DNA of 64,000 nt, taken from Pelecanus crispus (taxonomy: Eukaryota; Chordata; Aves; Pelecaniformes; Pelecanidae). The DNA lies in contig NC_134651.1 of NCBI RefSeq assembly GCF_030463565.1, forward strand, positions 11,668,734 to 11,732,733, read 5' to 3'. Both the position numbers and the translations under genes were made by a program. Below, piece after piece: positions 1 through 25,600 of this stretch; position 1 is the first letter of the stretch; every line of letters starts with the position of its first letter. Under the pieces are notes generated by a model. That model was not told the origin of the DNA. It worked only from the letters and a program-made list of their open reading frames with translations, and searched no databases.

Positions 1-231
1 TGCTGATTTCGCTTTTTCAGACATACCATGACGTGAATGATTCTGCAGAGGAAATGTGACTTTTTGAAAAACTGTTTGAACCATTGAGTTCTATGTATCA
101 AGCAATGTCTGTCTTTCTGAAAGTACTCTGTAGAGTTTGAAAATGACTGTAGCTTTATGTATGTTCACAAACTTACAGAAGTTTCGTGGAACAGCTTTCT
201 TTTCCTCAGTCCCTCCTCTTTTGTTCCATAG

Positions 232-12997
<12,766 letters not shown>

Positions 12998-14450
12998 AAT
13001 TCAGGGCAAAGTCACTTTAATTTTGGAGAGCTACACTCCCTGCCTGTGGCAGGCCAGCTCTTCTTCCTCCTACTCTTTCAAGCAGATTATTGCCTTTTCA
13101 TCTTTTAATTTTTAGCACAATGTGTCAAGCCAGAGAGATTTTTAAAACCGTGTCAGAAGAATTCTTCATGTTTTTATTATTGTATTTATTCCATAATCAT
13201 ATTACTAATTTTTTGTTATTAAATGCACTCTACAAATGGCTCAGGGAGCCATAGTTATAAATGTATCAGAGGCCTATAATGAAGCTTTATACATGTAGCT
13301 ATATCTATACATAATTCTGTATATAGCCTATATTTACAGTGGAAATGTAAGCTGTTTATTTTATATTAAAATAAGCACTGTATTAATAACAGTGCATATT
13401 CTTTTCTATCATTTTTGTACAGTTTACGGTACCAGAGATCTGGCTTTGTTATCGGACTGTATCAGACACCATTTTGTCTTTTACAGTTGGTCTTTTCCTA
13501 GTGCCGGATTTTCTGCGTGTCTGAGTGGAAGTGAAGCTTTGCAATAGTGTCCTTTATTGTCACATCTTTGTTGTCTAGCGCAGGGGAGAAGAGCTCTGTG
13601 GTGTAACTCTATTGCATTGTAATTTATCAAAGCTATTTGGAGCATTGCTAATGTTCACCATGGCAGCGGCTGCTGCTTCCCATGATGCTTTCCCAAAGCA
13701 GGGTTTTTAGTGATCTCCTGAGTGGAGAACCACTTCTGGGTCACATTAAGGCCTCGTATTTTCTCAGTGTCCTGATACAGTATTTCTTACTGTATCAGCA
13801 GGTTTTATTTTAATGCAAGCAAGCCCAAGCTCTTCCTGCTTCGCTGATCTAACACAACCAAAATCTAACTGTTCGTGGAATGATCTGTAATAAATTAATC
13901 ATAAAGTTCAAATTGTACCCTGTATGCTAGCAGGAAAGCCTTCTCAGAGTTGCTTCAGCTGACTGACTCCTTTATCTTGAAGCTGCTGACACTCCTCAGA
14001 GGTTTAGGTTGGCTTTCATTGGCATGGATAACACTAAATCTTTGTTCTGCTCACTTATACTAAGGTTAAACAACATCAATATTTCCTGTTTCTTTATTGC
14101 ACACTTATTAACAAAACAGTTCCCTACCCCATGTCTTCTGGAACTTTAAACAGGTTCCTGTTGATCAGGATGTAACACTGGTGTAGGACATTGTTTTCTT
14201 ACTGTAAAGAGACCTACCTCAGGTTACTAGGTCCTGCGTAGTATGTTGCCATGATCACTGTACACCATCCCTGTTTTACGGGACCTGTGGCCCAGGTGGG
14301 CACGGTCGCTCCTATAATAGCCGTGACTTATTGAATGGTCAGCGTTGCATGTCTTTGTCAACTTGGACATTTTGTAGCCTTAGCATGTTTGCAAAATGTC
14401 TCATCGAGGCAGAAATCTGAAAAGTAAATAAAACTATTTTGGGTTTTGTA
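12998..14450 (+). other. ABCC5: ABCC5 3'UTR (probable)
   Basis: About 1.45 kb of AT-rich sequence follows the stop codon without any splice or coding signal. AATAAA signals occur at 13889-13894 and 14427-14432. The second is the likelier main site because the AT-rich, UTR-like character continues to it. The exact end is inferred. Confidence 0.6.
14427..14432 (+). terminator. Candidate ABCC5 polyadenylation signal
   Basis: Canonical AATAAA about 1.43 kb after the ABCC5 stop codon, followed within 30 bases by T/G-rich sequence (TTTTGGGTTTTGT), as expected for a downstream element. An upstream AATAAA at 13889 could give a shorter transcript. Confidence 0.55.
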
Positions 14451-17400
14451 AATTTCATTGGCTTAAGTGGTTTGTTTTGGGCGCATAAGTCACTTCTCGC
14501 CTTTTTGAGCCCTGGGGGACAGTTTTTGCGGGCTGTTGGGTTTTTTTTGTTTTCCTTGTCTATGCAACACGGCCTGATATTTCTTCCTTTGGAGCGGAAG
14601 TGTTTCTTTAAAAGTGTAGTGAGTAATTTTTGTGCCCTCCAGCATGGGGGTGGCTTGCAATATATGTATGTTTCTGTCGAGTAGTAATTTATAGTGCAAG
14701 TATTCAAGCCAAGTAGCAAGGGGGGAGGTCAGACAGAATACAGAAGATCCTTCTTAGGCTCAGATTTTTCCACTTTCTTTACCTGCAAGCGCTACTGTGG
14801 ATAATGTGACATGACTGCAAAGTCACAGCAACAAGCATTTCTACCTACCGATACCATGGGCAAATCATGGCATTAACAGAGCTTAGACTGTAGCTTGAAG
14901 ATAGCACATAAAACATCATTTGTTGTAGTTGTTCTTCAGTAAGTCTTGTCCTAAGCAAGAATTAACTAGCACAGATCCTCACAGGCCTAGACCCAAACTT
15001 ACTCTATGTCAGGGACTGGCGGCCATTTTGCTCAGTGTTACTCAGTTCAAGGAACAGAGTGACTGACTGTATGTTGTGGTTAGAAAAGGGAGAAGTAATA
15101 GGCCTCTCTCCAAAAAACAGCCAGCTACGTGGGGGGTTCTTTTTTTGGTCAGAAACTTGAAGACAAAATAAACTGGGGAGAGGCACGAGGGAGCAGGGGT
15201 GACAGGCCAAAGAGGTAATGCCCTGCTTCTTCCCTAAAAGTAGAGCTGGGTAGAATGAAGGCTGAATACCTTAAGGGGAGAGGGAGAGAACATGAAATAC
15301 ATCTGCCTAAGACTGTGGTTAAAACAGTTCAGTCAGCTGTCATGTGTAACTCTGTCAAGGACAGGATTGTCTTGGGCGCTGCAGAACTGAGTTTACCCCA
15401 TGAACTTCAGTATTTCCCTTGAAGAAAAGGGGCTAATGTCCCTAGTTCTCAAGTGCCACAGAGTGTGGCTTATTTTGCAACTAAGGCTGAGCTAATGGCA
15501 GTCTGGGCAAAAGGGGAGCCATCCTGATCCTGTCCTCCTTCTTCTTCCAGGCTGGGAGTTCCTTCCACTTTCCTGATGCCAGCTCTTGGCTGGTCCAGCA
15601 GTGACCCAGTTCAGAAAGCTAACTTGCAGAAAGTTCACCCTCCAAAAGCAGGAATGCTGTACAAAGAAGGAGACAGGAAGGCAACACCTGGAAGGGAGGT
15701 GAAGTGGGGCTGTTCTTTTCAGTGGGAGCTAACTGTAACACTAGCATAGGTATGAGGAAACTGCACTCGGGATTCATGACACCAAACTGCTGCTTCCCAG
15801 TTACGCTCTCCTAAAAAGGTGAATACTTTCCTGCTGCTTCAGCGAGCTGAAATAGCTCAACAAGGTGTCAGACAAGGGCCTGCAATGGAGCAGGCGAGCA
15901 GTCACCTGTGGACAGCAGGGATTAGCTGAACCATTTTGTTAAACCTTAGCTCCAGCATTGTTACTTTGGAATTAAGGAGATAGACTGCCAGAGGGAAGTG
16001 TTCTTTCTGCTGTAATCACTTATCTGTTTCATTTGGCACTTGTCTCATGGACAGTACAGAAGTATTGCTTCTCACATGGGTAGCAGTAATTTTTTTTTAT
16101 TGGCTTTCGTCCTGAACCACAGGAGCAAGCTGAGGCCTGACCTAGGGCCCTGTCACTGAAGTGGAAGGAAGAAACATCAATATTTACAAAGGAGACTGAA
16201 ATATCTTTATCTTTGAAGTATTCTACAAGAGGTTGATGATGATGGGAATTTTCAGGAATTGGATCCTGCTTTAGAATTTGTACTGTGATATCCCAGAGAA
16301 GGCTTCATCCTGTGAGGAGTAGAGTAAGACTGTGGCATTGGGACAGAGGCTTTCCTTAAAGAGATCCTACCCAAAATAGCATGGAGATAACACATCCTTC
16401 TTAGTATATGGCAAAGGCTATGGCCCAAGACCGAGAGGTGTGCAACTTGAGAGAGATTTGCCTGGGATAATTGGTTTGCTGTATTACCCTCAGGAATTTC
16501 AGTTGCATCAGTTTTACTTATTCTGTCCAAATGCAGTGAGTGCATTATCCATTATCACAAGCTTAGAGACTCTTAGAGGAAGTGTGTTCCTGCTTATCTC
16601 GCCTATCCGATGAGTGGAAATGTTGCACTTGCTTGGGACTTCAATCAAAACGCAGGTAGGATTCTTCTAAAATTACCCAATGGAGTTAACTTGCAGTTAG
16701 ATTGGTGTAATTAAGTCCGAAGTCAGGCCTTGAAGTTGTGCTAGCTTGAACACCTGAGGAGACTTCACCATTACCTGCGGTGAAGATCATACGGGGTCAG
16801 ATCCCGAGGGGCCGGGGCTGTGGTCTGCATATTATCCTTAGGTGAAAGCCAGAGGGAGATCAAGCAGTCTTAGTACGTCACTGGGAACAAAGTTTCAGAA
16901 AGCACAATTATTTCAAAAGGCAAGTGGTATGAGTGAGAGAAGGTATCAGAAGGAAAGCATAAATGCAGAAAATTTGGTTTATAAAAGGAGGATGTGGAGA
17001 GAAAAGGTGGCAGGACAGAAAGTTTCTCCTAGAAGGGCATTGGGCAAAGACAAAATTACGTCTTGAAGGTGCTTCAAAAGAACATACTGAGAAGATGCAG
17101 GGTGGCTGCAATGCCCTCGTCAACCAAAGAGCTTTTCTGAATGCTGCCTTGTTATTTTTTTTACTGCAACTGCAGTGTGTGTTTTACTATATATAAGCAA
17201 TCGCACAAAGGTTTTCTTTATAGTCCCAGCTTCAGGTCGGTCTGGGATAATACTGTGATTTGTTTTACCCTTGGTTCAGCTGGAGACAGCAGCCAAATTG
17301 TGCTGGGCCACAGTTTCTGCCTCGGGTATGATGGATGGTACAGTGGAAACTCAGTTGGGAAATGGTGCAAATGCTGCTGTCGCTAGTGTAAGGCTTGGGA

Positions 17401-17800
17401 GGCTTTTAGAATGCACCACCATGGGTTCCTTAAACCCACAACCATCTAATAAATGTTCCCATGTCATCCAAAGGATGTGCCTTGGAGACTCATCAGGCGG
17501 CTGAGGTAGGCAAAGCGTAACAGTGAAAATAACTTCCAGAACAGAAGCGTCACTACATGGGGCAGAGAAATTTCCTGTACGCTGCTCTCGGGCTGCGTTG
17601 AGTTAAAATCACAGTTACTTCCAGCACTCCTCCTTCCTTCCAGCTTACCTCTCCTACTGTTGCCACGCAGAGAAACAAGCGGTTGGATAAAGATGATAAT
17701 TTCGTGGTTTCTGCCCTTTCTGATTTAGGGAGGCAGCAGCAGATGGCGTGTGATCCGTTGCCTCGAGAAGGAGGGCTGGGGAAGAGCAAGGCACGTTATG
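14451..17800. other. Intergenic region between ABCC5 and RNPEPL1
   Basis: About 3.3 kb with no splice-consistent coding exon and no repeat I can name. Open frames here (up to 126 codons on the minus strand at 14339-14719) lack recognisable motifs. GC content rises toward 17.7 kb as the CpG island begins. Confidence 0.55.
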
Positions 17801-18180
17801 TCTGTGCTGGGAGCGGGGGGCAGTTTGGAGGGACTTGGCGGCAGGCAACCAGGGGCAGCCGGGGGGGCAGGGGAGAGATTACAAAAAGGGGGTGTACGGG
17901 GTGCCGGCAGCGGGAGGCTCTTCAGGCTCGGGCTGCGAGCTACGCCGGAGGAGCGGGACCGGGAGCGGGCTGGAGGCCGCTGCGCTGGGTACCGGGGGGA
18001 GGAGGAGGGCTGCCGGCACCGGCCCTGCGGGGCGCCGGGGCCTGGAGGGCGCGGGGCCCTTCGAGCGGGAGCTGGCGGGGGGGTGGGGGGTGCAAATGGA
18101 GCCGTGGGGGTGGCCGTCCCCGAAGGCGGGAGCGGCGGGGAGCGGCGCGTCCGGGGGCAGACAGCGGGGCTGGGCGGCCC

Positions 18181-18196
18181 GGGGGGGGGGGGGGGG
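18181..18196 (+). repeat. G16 homopolymer
   Basis: Sixteen consecutive G in the CpG island upstream of RNPEPL1. Its length is likely to vary and to be error-prone in sequencing. Confidence 0.9.
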
Positions 18197-18845
18197 AAGA
18201 GAGCCGCGTGTGCGCGTTCGCGCGTGGGCGACGTTCGCGTGCCCACGTGCTGCGCCGCCCTGTGAGCCGGGGGGGCGGGGCCGGAAGAGCCGCTGCTGTG
18301 CAGGGCCGCGCGCGTGGGCCGGGGCGGGCGCGCGGCATGGATGCCCACGCGCGTGGACACCGCCCGTGCGCCTGCCCGCGGGCGCGCGCCGCTCCCGCTG
18401 GAAGCGGTCGGCGTGTGCGCGTGCGTCGGAGCAGCGCGCGACGTGTGGCGGGGGGCGGAGGGAAGAACGGGAACGGGACAGCCCGGGACCGCGCGCCAGC
18501 GTGCAGAGGCGCGCGCGGGACGCGCACCGGGCGCCGACGGGCGGGGCGCGCGTGCACGTGGGGCGCAGCGGCCCGCGGTCCTGCGCGCGCGTCCGCCTCC
18601 CGCGGGCGGCAGCGGCGGGCGCCCCCCGCTGCGCGCGCAGCCGGCGGTGGGCGGGGCGGGGCTGCCCTCGAGCGCCCCCCGCCGTCCCGCGCGGCGCCGC
18701 CTGGCGGCCGTGCCCGCGCCCGGCTGCTCCGCGCCCGGGCCCTGCGCTCCCTCGGCCGGTGCCGCGCGGGGCCTGCGCGGCCCTTTCCCCCCCCTCCCCG
18801 CCCCGGTCGCTCCGGCCGCCGGGGCCTCCCTCCTCCCCGCCCGCC

Positions 18846-18860
18846 CATGGATTTCACATA
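18846..18860 (+). other. Short upstream ORF (MDFT) before RNPEPL1
   Basis: ATG GAT TTC ACA TAG lies 44 bases before the main ATG, in another frame, preceded by CCC (weak-to-moderate context). If it is inside the mRNA it could reduce or tune initiation at 18905. Whether it is transcribed is not known. Confidence 0.5.
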
Positions 18861-18904
18861 GCAGCCGCCGCCTCCGCCGCCTCCTCCTCCTCCTCCGCCG
18901 CTCC

Positions 18905-19633
18905 ATGGCGGCTCCGGCTCCGCGGCCGCCCGGCCTGTGCTGCTGCCGCAAGGGGTCCGCGGCCGGGCCGGAGGCGCCGCCGGCCCCGCCGCCGCCTCCC
19001 GAGCCGCCGCCGGACGTGGCGTCGGCCTCCAGCTCGCAGCTCTTCAGCCTCCGCCACCTGCACCTGGGGCTGGAGCTGCGGCCCGAGGCGCGGGCGCTGG
19101 CGGGCTGCCTGGTGCTGGAGCTCTGCGCCCTGCGGCCGCAGCCCCGCGCCCTGGTGCTGGACGTCCACCCGGCCCTGCACGTCCTCTCGGCCGCCTACCG
19201 CCGCGCCGCGGCGGGGGAAGCGCCCTGCTCCTTCGCCTTCTCGCCCGCCGAGGCCGCCGCCGCCGCCCCGGCCCCGCTGCCCCCGCCGCCCTGCCCGCCG
19301 CCGTCGCCGCCGCCGCCCTGCGCGCCGCCCTGCGCCGCCAGCCCGCCCTCCACCGCCACCTTCCTCTCGGCGCCCTGCATCGCCGCCGGCCCGCTGCCCC
19401 CCGCCGCCGCCGCCCCGCCGGGGGAGCCGCCCGCCGGCCCCCCGCCCGCCGCCGAGCCGCCGCCGCCGCTGCCCCTCTTCGCCCAGCCGCCCTGCGCCGC
19501 CTGCCCGCTCGGCTTCAGGGTGGACCCCTTCACCGACTACGGCTCGTCCCTCACCGTCTCGCTGCCCGCCGCCCTCCAGCCGCACCAGCCCTTCCAGATC
19601 ATCGTGCGCTACACCACGGCCGACGGCCCCGCC
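18905..19633 (+). CDS. RNPEPL1: RNPEPL1 exon 1
   Basis: This 243-codon exon is extremely GC-rich. It starts [17 protein letters not shown], then [20 protein letters not shown] and [19 protein letters not shown] (the N-terminal beta domain). A low-complexity Pro/Ala/Cys segment follows at roughly residues 115-195, then [20 protein letters not shown] and [15 protein letters not shown]. The donor is GTGAGT at 19634, phase 0. Confidence 0.93.
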
Positions 19634-22600
19634 GTGAGTACCGCGCTGCGGGGCGCGGAGGTGGGGAGGTGCGGCAGGAAAGCGGCTCCCGGGGCGGCCG
19701 GCGGTGCCCTCCCGCGCCCCCCTCCCGGCGGTCCCGCTCTCACCGACCGCCGGGGGAGCGCCCTGGCCCCGCGGCGGAGGCAGCGGCGGGCACCCGCTGC
19801 CGGCTCCTCCTTTGACGTCCCCGGCCCCCCTCGCCCGGCAGCCGCCCGCCCGCTCGTCAGCACCTTCTGTCCCTGCCCGCGGGAGCGCTCGGCGGTGCCG
19901 GCCCCGGCCTGTGCCACCCGGCCCCGGCCTGTGCCACCCGGCCCTGCGCGGTGCCACGCCGCGATGCTCCTGCCGAGCCGGCCGCCCTCCTTCCTTCCCT
20001 TCCTTCCCCCCTTCCTTCTTCCCTTCCCTTCCTTCTTCCCTTCCCTTCCTTCTTCCCTTCCCTTCCCTTCCCTTCCCTTCCCTTCCCTTCCCTTCCCTTC
20101 CCCTCCCCTCCCCTCCCCTCCCCTGTCGCCGTGGCCCCCGAGGCTGTTCATCCCCGACCACCGCGGTCATTTTCAAGTCTTTTCGTCCTTTAAGGGCGTT
20201 GCAGTTGTTGGCAAGGGAGCGTGAAAATTGGAAAACTCCTGCTTGGGCTGAATTCTTCAGGACAAGTTACGTAATCCGCAAACACGGGAGCTTCCCTGTG
20301 GGCTTTGCCAGGTGCTTACAAAATCGGGCCGCACGCACCTAGGTCAGCGTTCCAGCCAGCCGTGGTCAGGAGCTTTGAGAAGAGCAGGGGGAGAATCCAC
20401 GTATCCCTGCCAGTTATCTGCTGGAAAAAGGATGAGAAATGGCCCAAACACCCATTTCGATGTGGCCATGGGAGGTGTTTCCTTGAATGTGTGGATTAGT
20501 CTTCTTCAGTAGTGAGATGCTTTGTAAATTCTGTCACTTCTTTTCAACCCCTGATATTTAGAAGCACTTTGTTCCTGGCCTTTTAGGTGCTGTCTGGCAG
20601 ATCTTGTGTTCTTAAGAAGTTATGATAGTGAAAATACAAAGTTACCACTTTTAAAATGTCAGTTCTGTTTGTTACTGTACAGTCTGTTCAGGTTGGGAAT
20701 TCAGTTAAAATTATTTTTGTCGTGGGGTTCATGAATCTGTTTGCAAAAGGAGTGTATTTTTGGGAGTCTTGCAACTTTGATGCCTCTGTCTTGCCTAATG
20801 GCATTGACTCTGGGCCTGCTGGTTTGGTGTTGCTCTGGCATTGGTCAAAACCAGTAAATGTGTGGATCTATTTGGCTATTGCAACTTACTTAACAAGAAC
20901 AGAAATTGAACATAGCAGTTTCATGCAAAATAACCCAATAGCGAGTATATGCTAGGCCTTTCCTATGAAAGTGTTGCTGAGTAGAATGAGTTTGCTGGAT
21001 CTGTTTCTGTCTATTTTTAATACTACATTGAGGCTTACAAAAGTAACTTCATCCTCAGACTGATCTGGATAGTCTTAATACATTGGGTCACTTGGAATAG
21101 TGAGTTCCACATGAAAATTTTTATTGACAGACGTTTCCTTTGCTATATGGTGACCTTTTAACATGCTAGTCCTTCCCTAAAAGTGCAAAACTGAGGTGAA
21201 ATTCTGGCACTTTTAAAATTCAGATCCGCTTGTAAGTGAGGATGTTGTTCCTTTTCACCTCTGGAGCTCCTGGTCTTAATATTTCCTTGCACAATACTCT
21301 GCTGTAGTTTTTCTGCACTGAAGAGATGTCTTTCAGGGCACACAGTGTGTTCAGAAGATTTTGTTCTTTCTTCCCCCCCCCCCCCCCCCCCCCAAGATTT
21401 TTTGAAGAAACTGGTTTCTTTTGTCCTCACTATTCCTTGTTTATGGTGGGAAGGCTCTAAAGCTGATTTGGTGCTGCTGCGTGCTCTATAATCATTTTCA
21501 GTCTGGCTGAGCCATACTTCCCAAAGTACACAATAACATACTTTCCTCCTCTTGAACAAATTGTTTTATTTTAGGCTAGCCTGTGCTTTCTCCTGGGCTT
21601 TGCCAGTCCTGTTGCCAAAGGGGCAGACTGTCCTGCTGTGCTTATGGAGAAATGATCTCAGATGTAACGGAATACTGCTCTGAGACTCGGCTTTAGAAAT
21701 GATCTGAAAGCCACTGGAAGGTGCAGGGCACTGACTGATGTGATGTCCATTTAGCCTCACCTTGCGTTAACACGTTGCTTCCTTGGTCCTGCACACAATC
21801 CAGTGTGAACGTTACATGGTTGAGGATGCTGGGAGTAGGATGTTTTTTCCATTCCCTCTGTCTGGCTTCCCTTGGATCAGACATGAGCTAGGTATTCTTT
21901 ACGCTGTCATTTGAAGTCTTTATTGTACCTTCAATGGCATGTACTGCTTCAGCTGAAATGAAGCTATAAGGACTAGTGTCAAAAGATTATTGATGGTTAC
22001 AGTGTCAGGGGCGTGCACTGCCCTTTTCAAGTGATACTGAAAAGTAGAAGCAGGCGTGCTCACTGACATAAATTGTACCATGTTTCCTCGCTCGCTATTG
22101 TAGATTTTGGCTGGCAAAATATTTGTCCTCGAGTAGCACCTGTTCTAGCCCTTCATGTTCAGCACACTGAACTATTTTTTTTGGATCCAAAGTCATTTCG
22201 TGCTATTGTAGTGGTATCTGTCGTTGTTGTTTTTCAGCCTAGCATTGCATTTTAATAGGGATGAGTAACCCATGTGTGTATAAGGGTGAACCCATTTATA
22301 CTCGTGTCTAGAACATTTCCTCGCAGTCCCTTTTCTCTGCATAAGTGAAGTAACTTTACAGTGTTAGACCTCTCTCTTCTAAAAGATGTATTTTCTTTGG
22401 CCTTTCTCTGAATATAATCTTTTTAGGTCAGGGTTTATTTTCTATGGGACCTATAAAAGAGTAAATTCATGTTACAGTGCAGCACAGACATGTTGGCAGT
22501 AAAATCAGCAGTGAAGATAGTAGTCTGTTTAAAATTGGAAACCTGTTGCTTTGATATACTTGGTTTGAGCCATCTGGATATGTTATTCGACTGTCCCATT

Positions 22601-25600
22601 ATTTCTCATGTGGAGGAAGGAGCCAAGATCTTTGGTTGTTTGATGGACATTGAGAGACAGCTGAGAGATTAAATCTGCCTTTCACAGAGCATTCCAGCTC
22701 CCTGTGCTGTTAGGAAACCATATGCTCGGTACATCACCAATTCACTTCAGAAGCAAGACTGTCATAAACACTGTGTATTTCTTGTGGTGTGGGCTGAAGG
22801 CACACACTGATCAGGTGTGTCAGCGACAGTAGTCGTGCTCTTCCTCCCCTTCTTTTCCCTCACCCCTTACTTCTTGGTCCTACAAATACTCTTTCATAAG
22901 ACTTTTTTTTTTTTCCCCCTCCTCCTTCCCTAGGGAGAAAAATCTGCATCTGTCTCTTGCCCACTGTGTCACGCCCCTGATTTGGCAGTGCACATGTTAA
23001 CACCAGTGCTATTTTCTTTCCATGACAACCTTAAATGCAAACCCTGCTCTGTTCTGGTATAAAAAATGACAGCTTTTCTTCATCTTCAGGATTTAGCAAA
23101 AAGGACAGCTCTTCTGGCAGTGGTGGAAACTTCTCCGTTGTTCTGTTAGATTTGTCCTGGTTCCTCAGTCCTCCTAGAGTGACTTGCTGTCCAGGTGTGC
23201 CTGCTTCTGTCACATCCTCTGCATCTTGGATGTGTAGTTTACTTTGTCATCAGATGGAGCTGTCTGTTGTTTGTCTAGAACAGAATCTATGGCGTTGCAG
23301 CTCTTCTCAGGAGCTTCATCAATAATGCAGGTAGAAACATGGAGAGATTTAAAATTGAAAGAAACTTAGCTAATTGCCTTTGTCATTTGCTGGATTTGGG
23401 TAAAAGATTATAATCTCAGTCAATAAAAATGATACTCTTGGCAGGTGCCTTATAAAGTGTGAGCTTCTTTGCAGTATGCAGGCAGGGGGAAACCTAGACT
23501 GTGCAAAGCCTCTGTTCAGCAGAGGAACTAAGCAGCAGTTTTTTACTTAAAATACTCCATAAGAACAGCTTTAATGCGTGAAACATGAAAAACTAGATAA
23601 AAATGATGAACGTTATAGCATTATGATGATGTCATGTATATTTCCAACGGGCAGCACAGGAGGGATTTGGATGTAGAGTAGATGATACGGCCCCAAATAC
23701 TGCTCTGTCCCTGTGTACTGCTCCACCCCCTGCCCCTAGCAGCACCCTGCTCCTTGCGCTCCTTTCTGGGATGCTGCTTATACTAATTTCCCCCAGTCCA
23801 TAGTCCTGCCTCTGTCCGGCAGCATAGCCCGGTCTATTTATGTTACAGATCTATTTATATTGTGTCAGGATAACTTTCATCATTGTTCCAAGTACATCTG
23901 GAAAGAGAGACGGAGGCTTGCCATGTGGCTGCAGACGTTAGGAAACAGGGGAAAAAAATACTCATCCTCTGCAAAGGTTTTTTCCCCTCTTGGCCTGTGG
24001 GGCTGGTGCTTCATTTAACTTCAAATGTCAAATAGAGGGGGACTGGTTGAAGAGAAATTGTCCTTAATTTATGGAGTTTCTTGTAAACAAGAATCAACTT
24101 CTCAGTTCCCCTTTGCTTCCTTCTTATGTTTTCTTCCTGCGCTGGTCAGGGAGAACTTCCTCTTATCTCTCTGCTCTAAAGACATCGTCTGTCAACCCTT
24201 TTTCTTCCTACTCTAGTGTTGCAACTTAGGTCTGGTGGTATCTTACCTCTGTTTTCTTTGTTAGCCTTTTCTGTCTCTCAGAAAGCAAAGGAAGCAGAAG
24301 CTTTTGCAGGTGAGTCTCTTCAGCAGAGCCAACGATACAGATTGCAAGTCAGACTTTTTGTGATATGAGCATAAAGCCACTGATCAGAGTGTTTTTCAGT
24401 TGGCATTGGGGCAGATCTTTAAAAACTTAATTTCTGAGCCTCCTTCCTGGATCATTAGAAAACTACTACCCTGGATTAAAACATAGCACTTCCATTTTTA
24501 TGTGAATGTGTCTTCTCTGGGGGAAGCTATTAGTTTCAAACTGTGGGTTTTAATGAGACATTTATCTCCAAATGCCTTCTGGAATAGTTGTCTCCAGTTC
24601 CCCAATGTCACATCACAGAGAAGATACTCATTGCCGTGAAATGCAGGTATCCATGGAGCGGAAATCTGTAGCTATGTAGTGCACCTCAGCTGTGACCTGG
24701 GGATTTGGCCAGTGATATGCTGAAATGCAGCACACGGATTTGAATAGTTGCATAGCCTTAGCCCTCATGGTGTAAGTGAGGCAAGGTTCATCAGAAGTCA
24801 TGCTTTAAGCATGTTTCTGGCCCAATGGGCTTGAAGCAGAAGAGGGTAATCTTAAAGCAAATTTCAAGGTAAGACTGCTGCTCTGAGATTAATATTACTT
24901 CTGGATAAAGGTTTTTAATTTTGTAATGCCTTCCACCTAAAAAAAAAACAACATTAGCCAGTGGAAGCATGAACCACTGTATGAATAACTGAAAGCTGCT
25001 GACAGTATGTTTCCTTTCCTTACCTTTCCCTGATCCCCAGGGGTGCTGCTGAAGTGGATGATTTGGGAGAGGAGCACACTGGCATCTGAGGAGAAGGGTC
25101 TAAAGGCAAGGGAAGAAGATAACAGAGAATAACCTTATAGGACTAGAGGGAGAGAGAGAAAACTTTGACTTCCAGAACACAGAGAGGTTAACTAGGAGAC
25201 AGAATTGTAATATGTCGTTAAAACCAGAACAGACATAGTACCCAGGCTTCTCTTCTGCAAGTATTTCATTGCTTTCTCTTGAGGACCAGAACTGAACTAG
25301 TGTCTGCACTAACTGCTGTTCCCTGAATTCAGATTTATTGGTTGCTTTGATCTAAGAATTCAGCAGACTCAGAAGTTTTATTCCTCGTGCTTGACTATTC
25401 CCAAGACTTCCAGTGGTTCCAACTTTATTGCAAGTTTCACAATATTTGATATTTTCCGTAAAAGTTCAGCTCCAGAGTTCTAGGATTACAAGAAAATCCT
25501 TATTTAAAATTGTTCCTACACTTCAAAGTTGGAGGCAGGGAGCATGTGAAAGCATAAACATTACATTTGAAACAGAAAAAACAAAAAGGCAAATAACTGC

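Larger units (their letters stand above)
17820..19960 (+). promoter_or_regulatory. RNPEPL1: CpG island and promoter of RNPEPL1
   Basis: About 2.1 kb extremely rich in G, C and CpG, unlike the flanking DNA. It spans the presumed promoter, the 5'UTR, coding exon 1 and the start of intron 1. Visible elements include a GC box GGGGCGGGGC near 18272-18281 directly followed by an ETS-like CCGGAAG (18281-18287), another GC box near 18649-18661, G-rich stretches around 18075-18115 that could fold as quadruplexes, and a G16 run. There is no obvious TATA box, as usual for housekeeping promoters. The transcription start is not determinable by eye. Confidence 0.8.

Noticed and set aside
17683-20224. Very long open frames (up to 636 codons) on both strands across the CpG island
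   Set aside because: Stop codons are AT-rich and therefore rare in this extreme-GC sequence and in the pyrimidine tract, so long frames arise by composition. Only the part 18905-19633 in one frame matches a known protein and ends at a proper donor.
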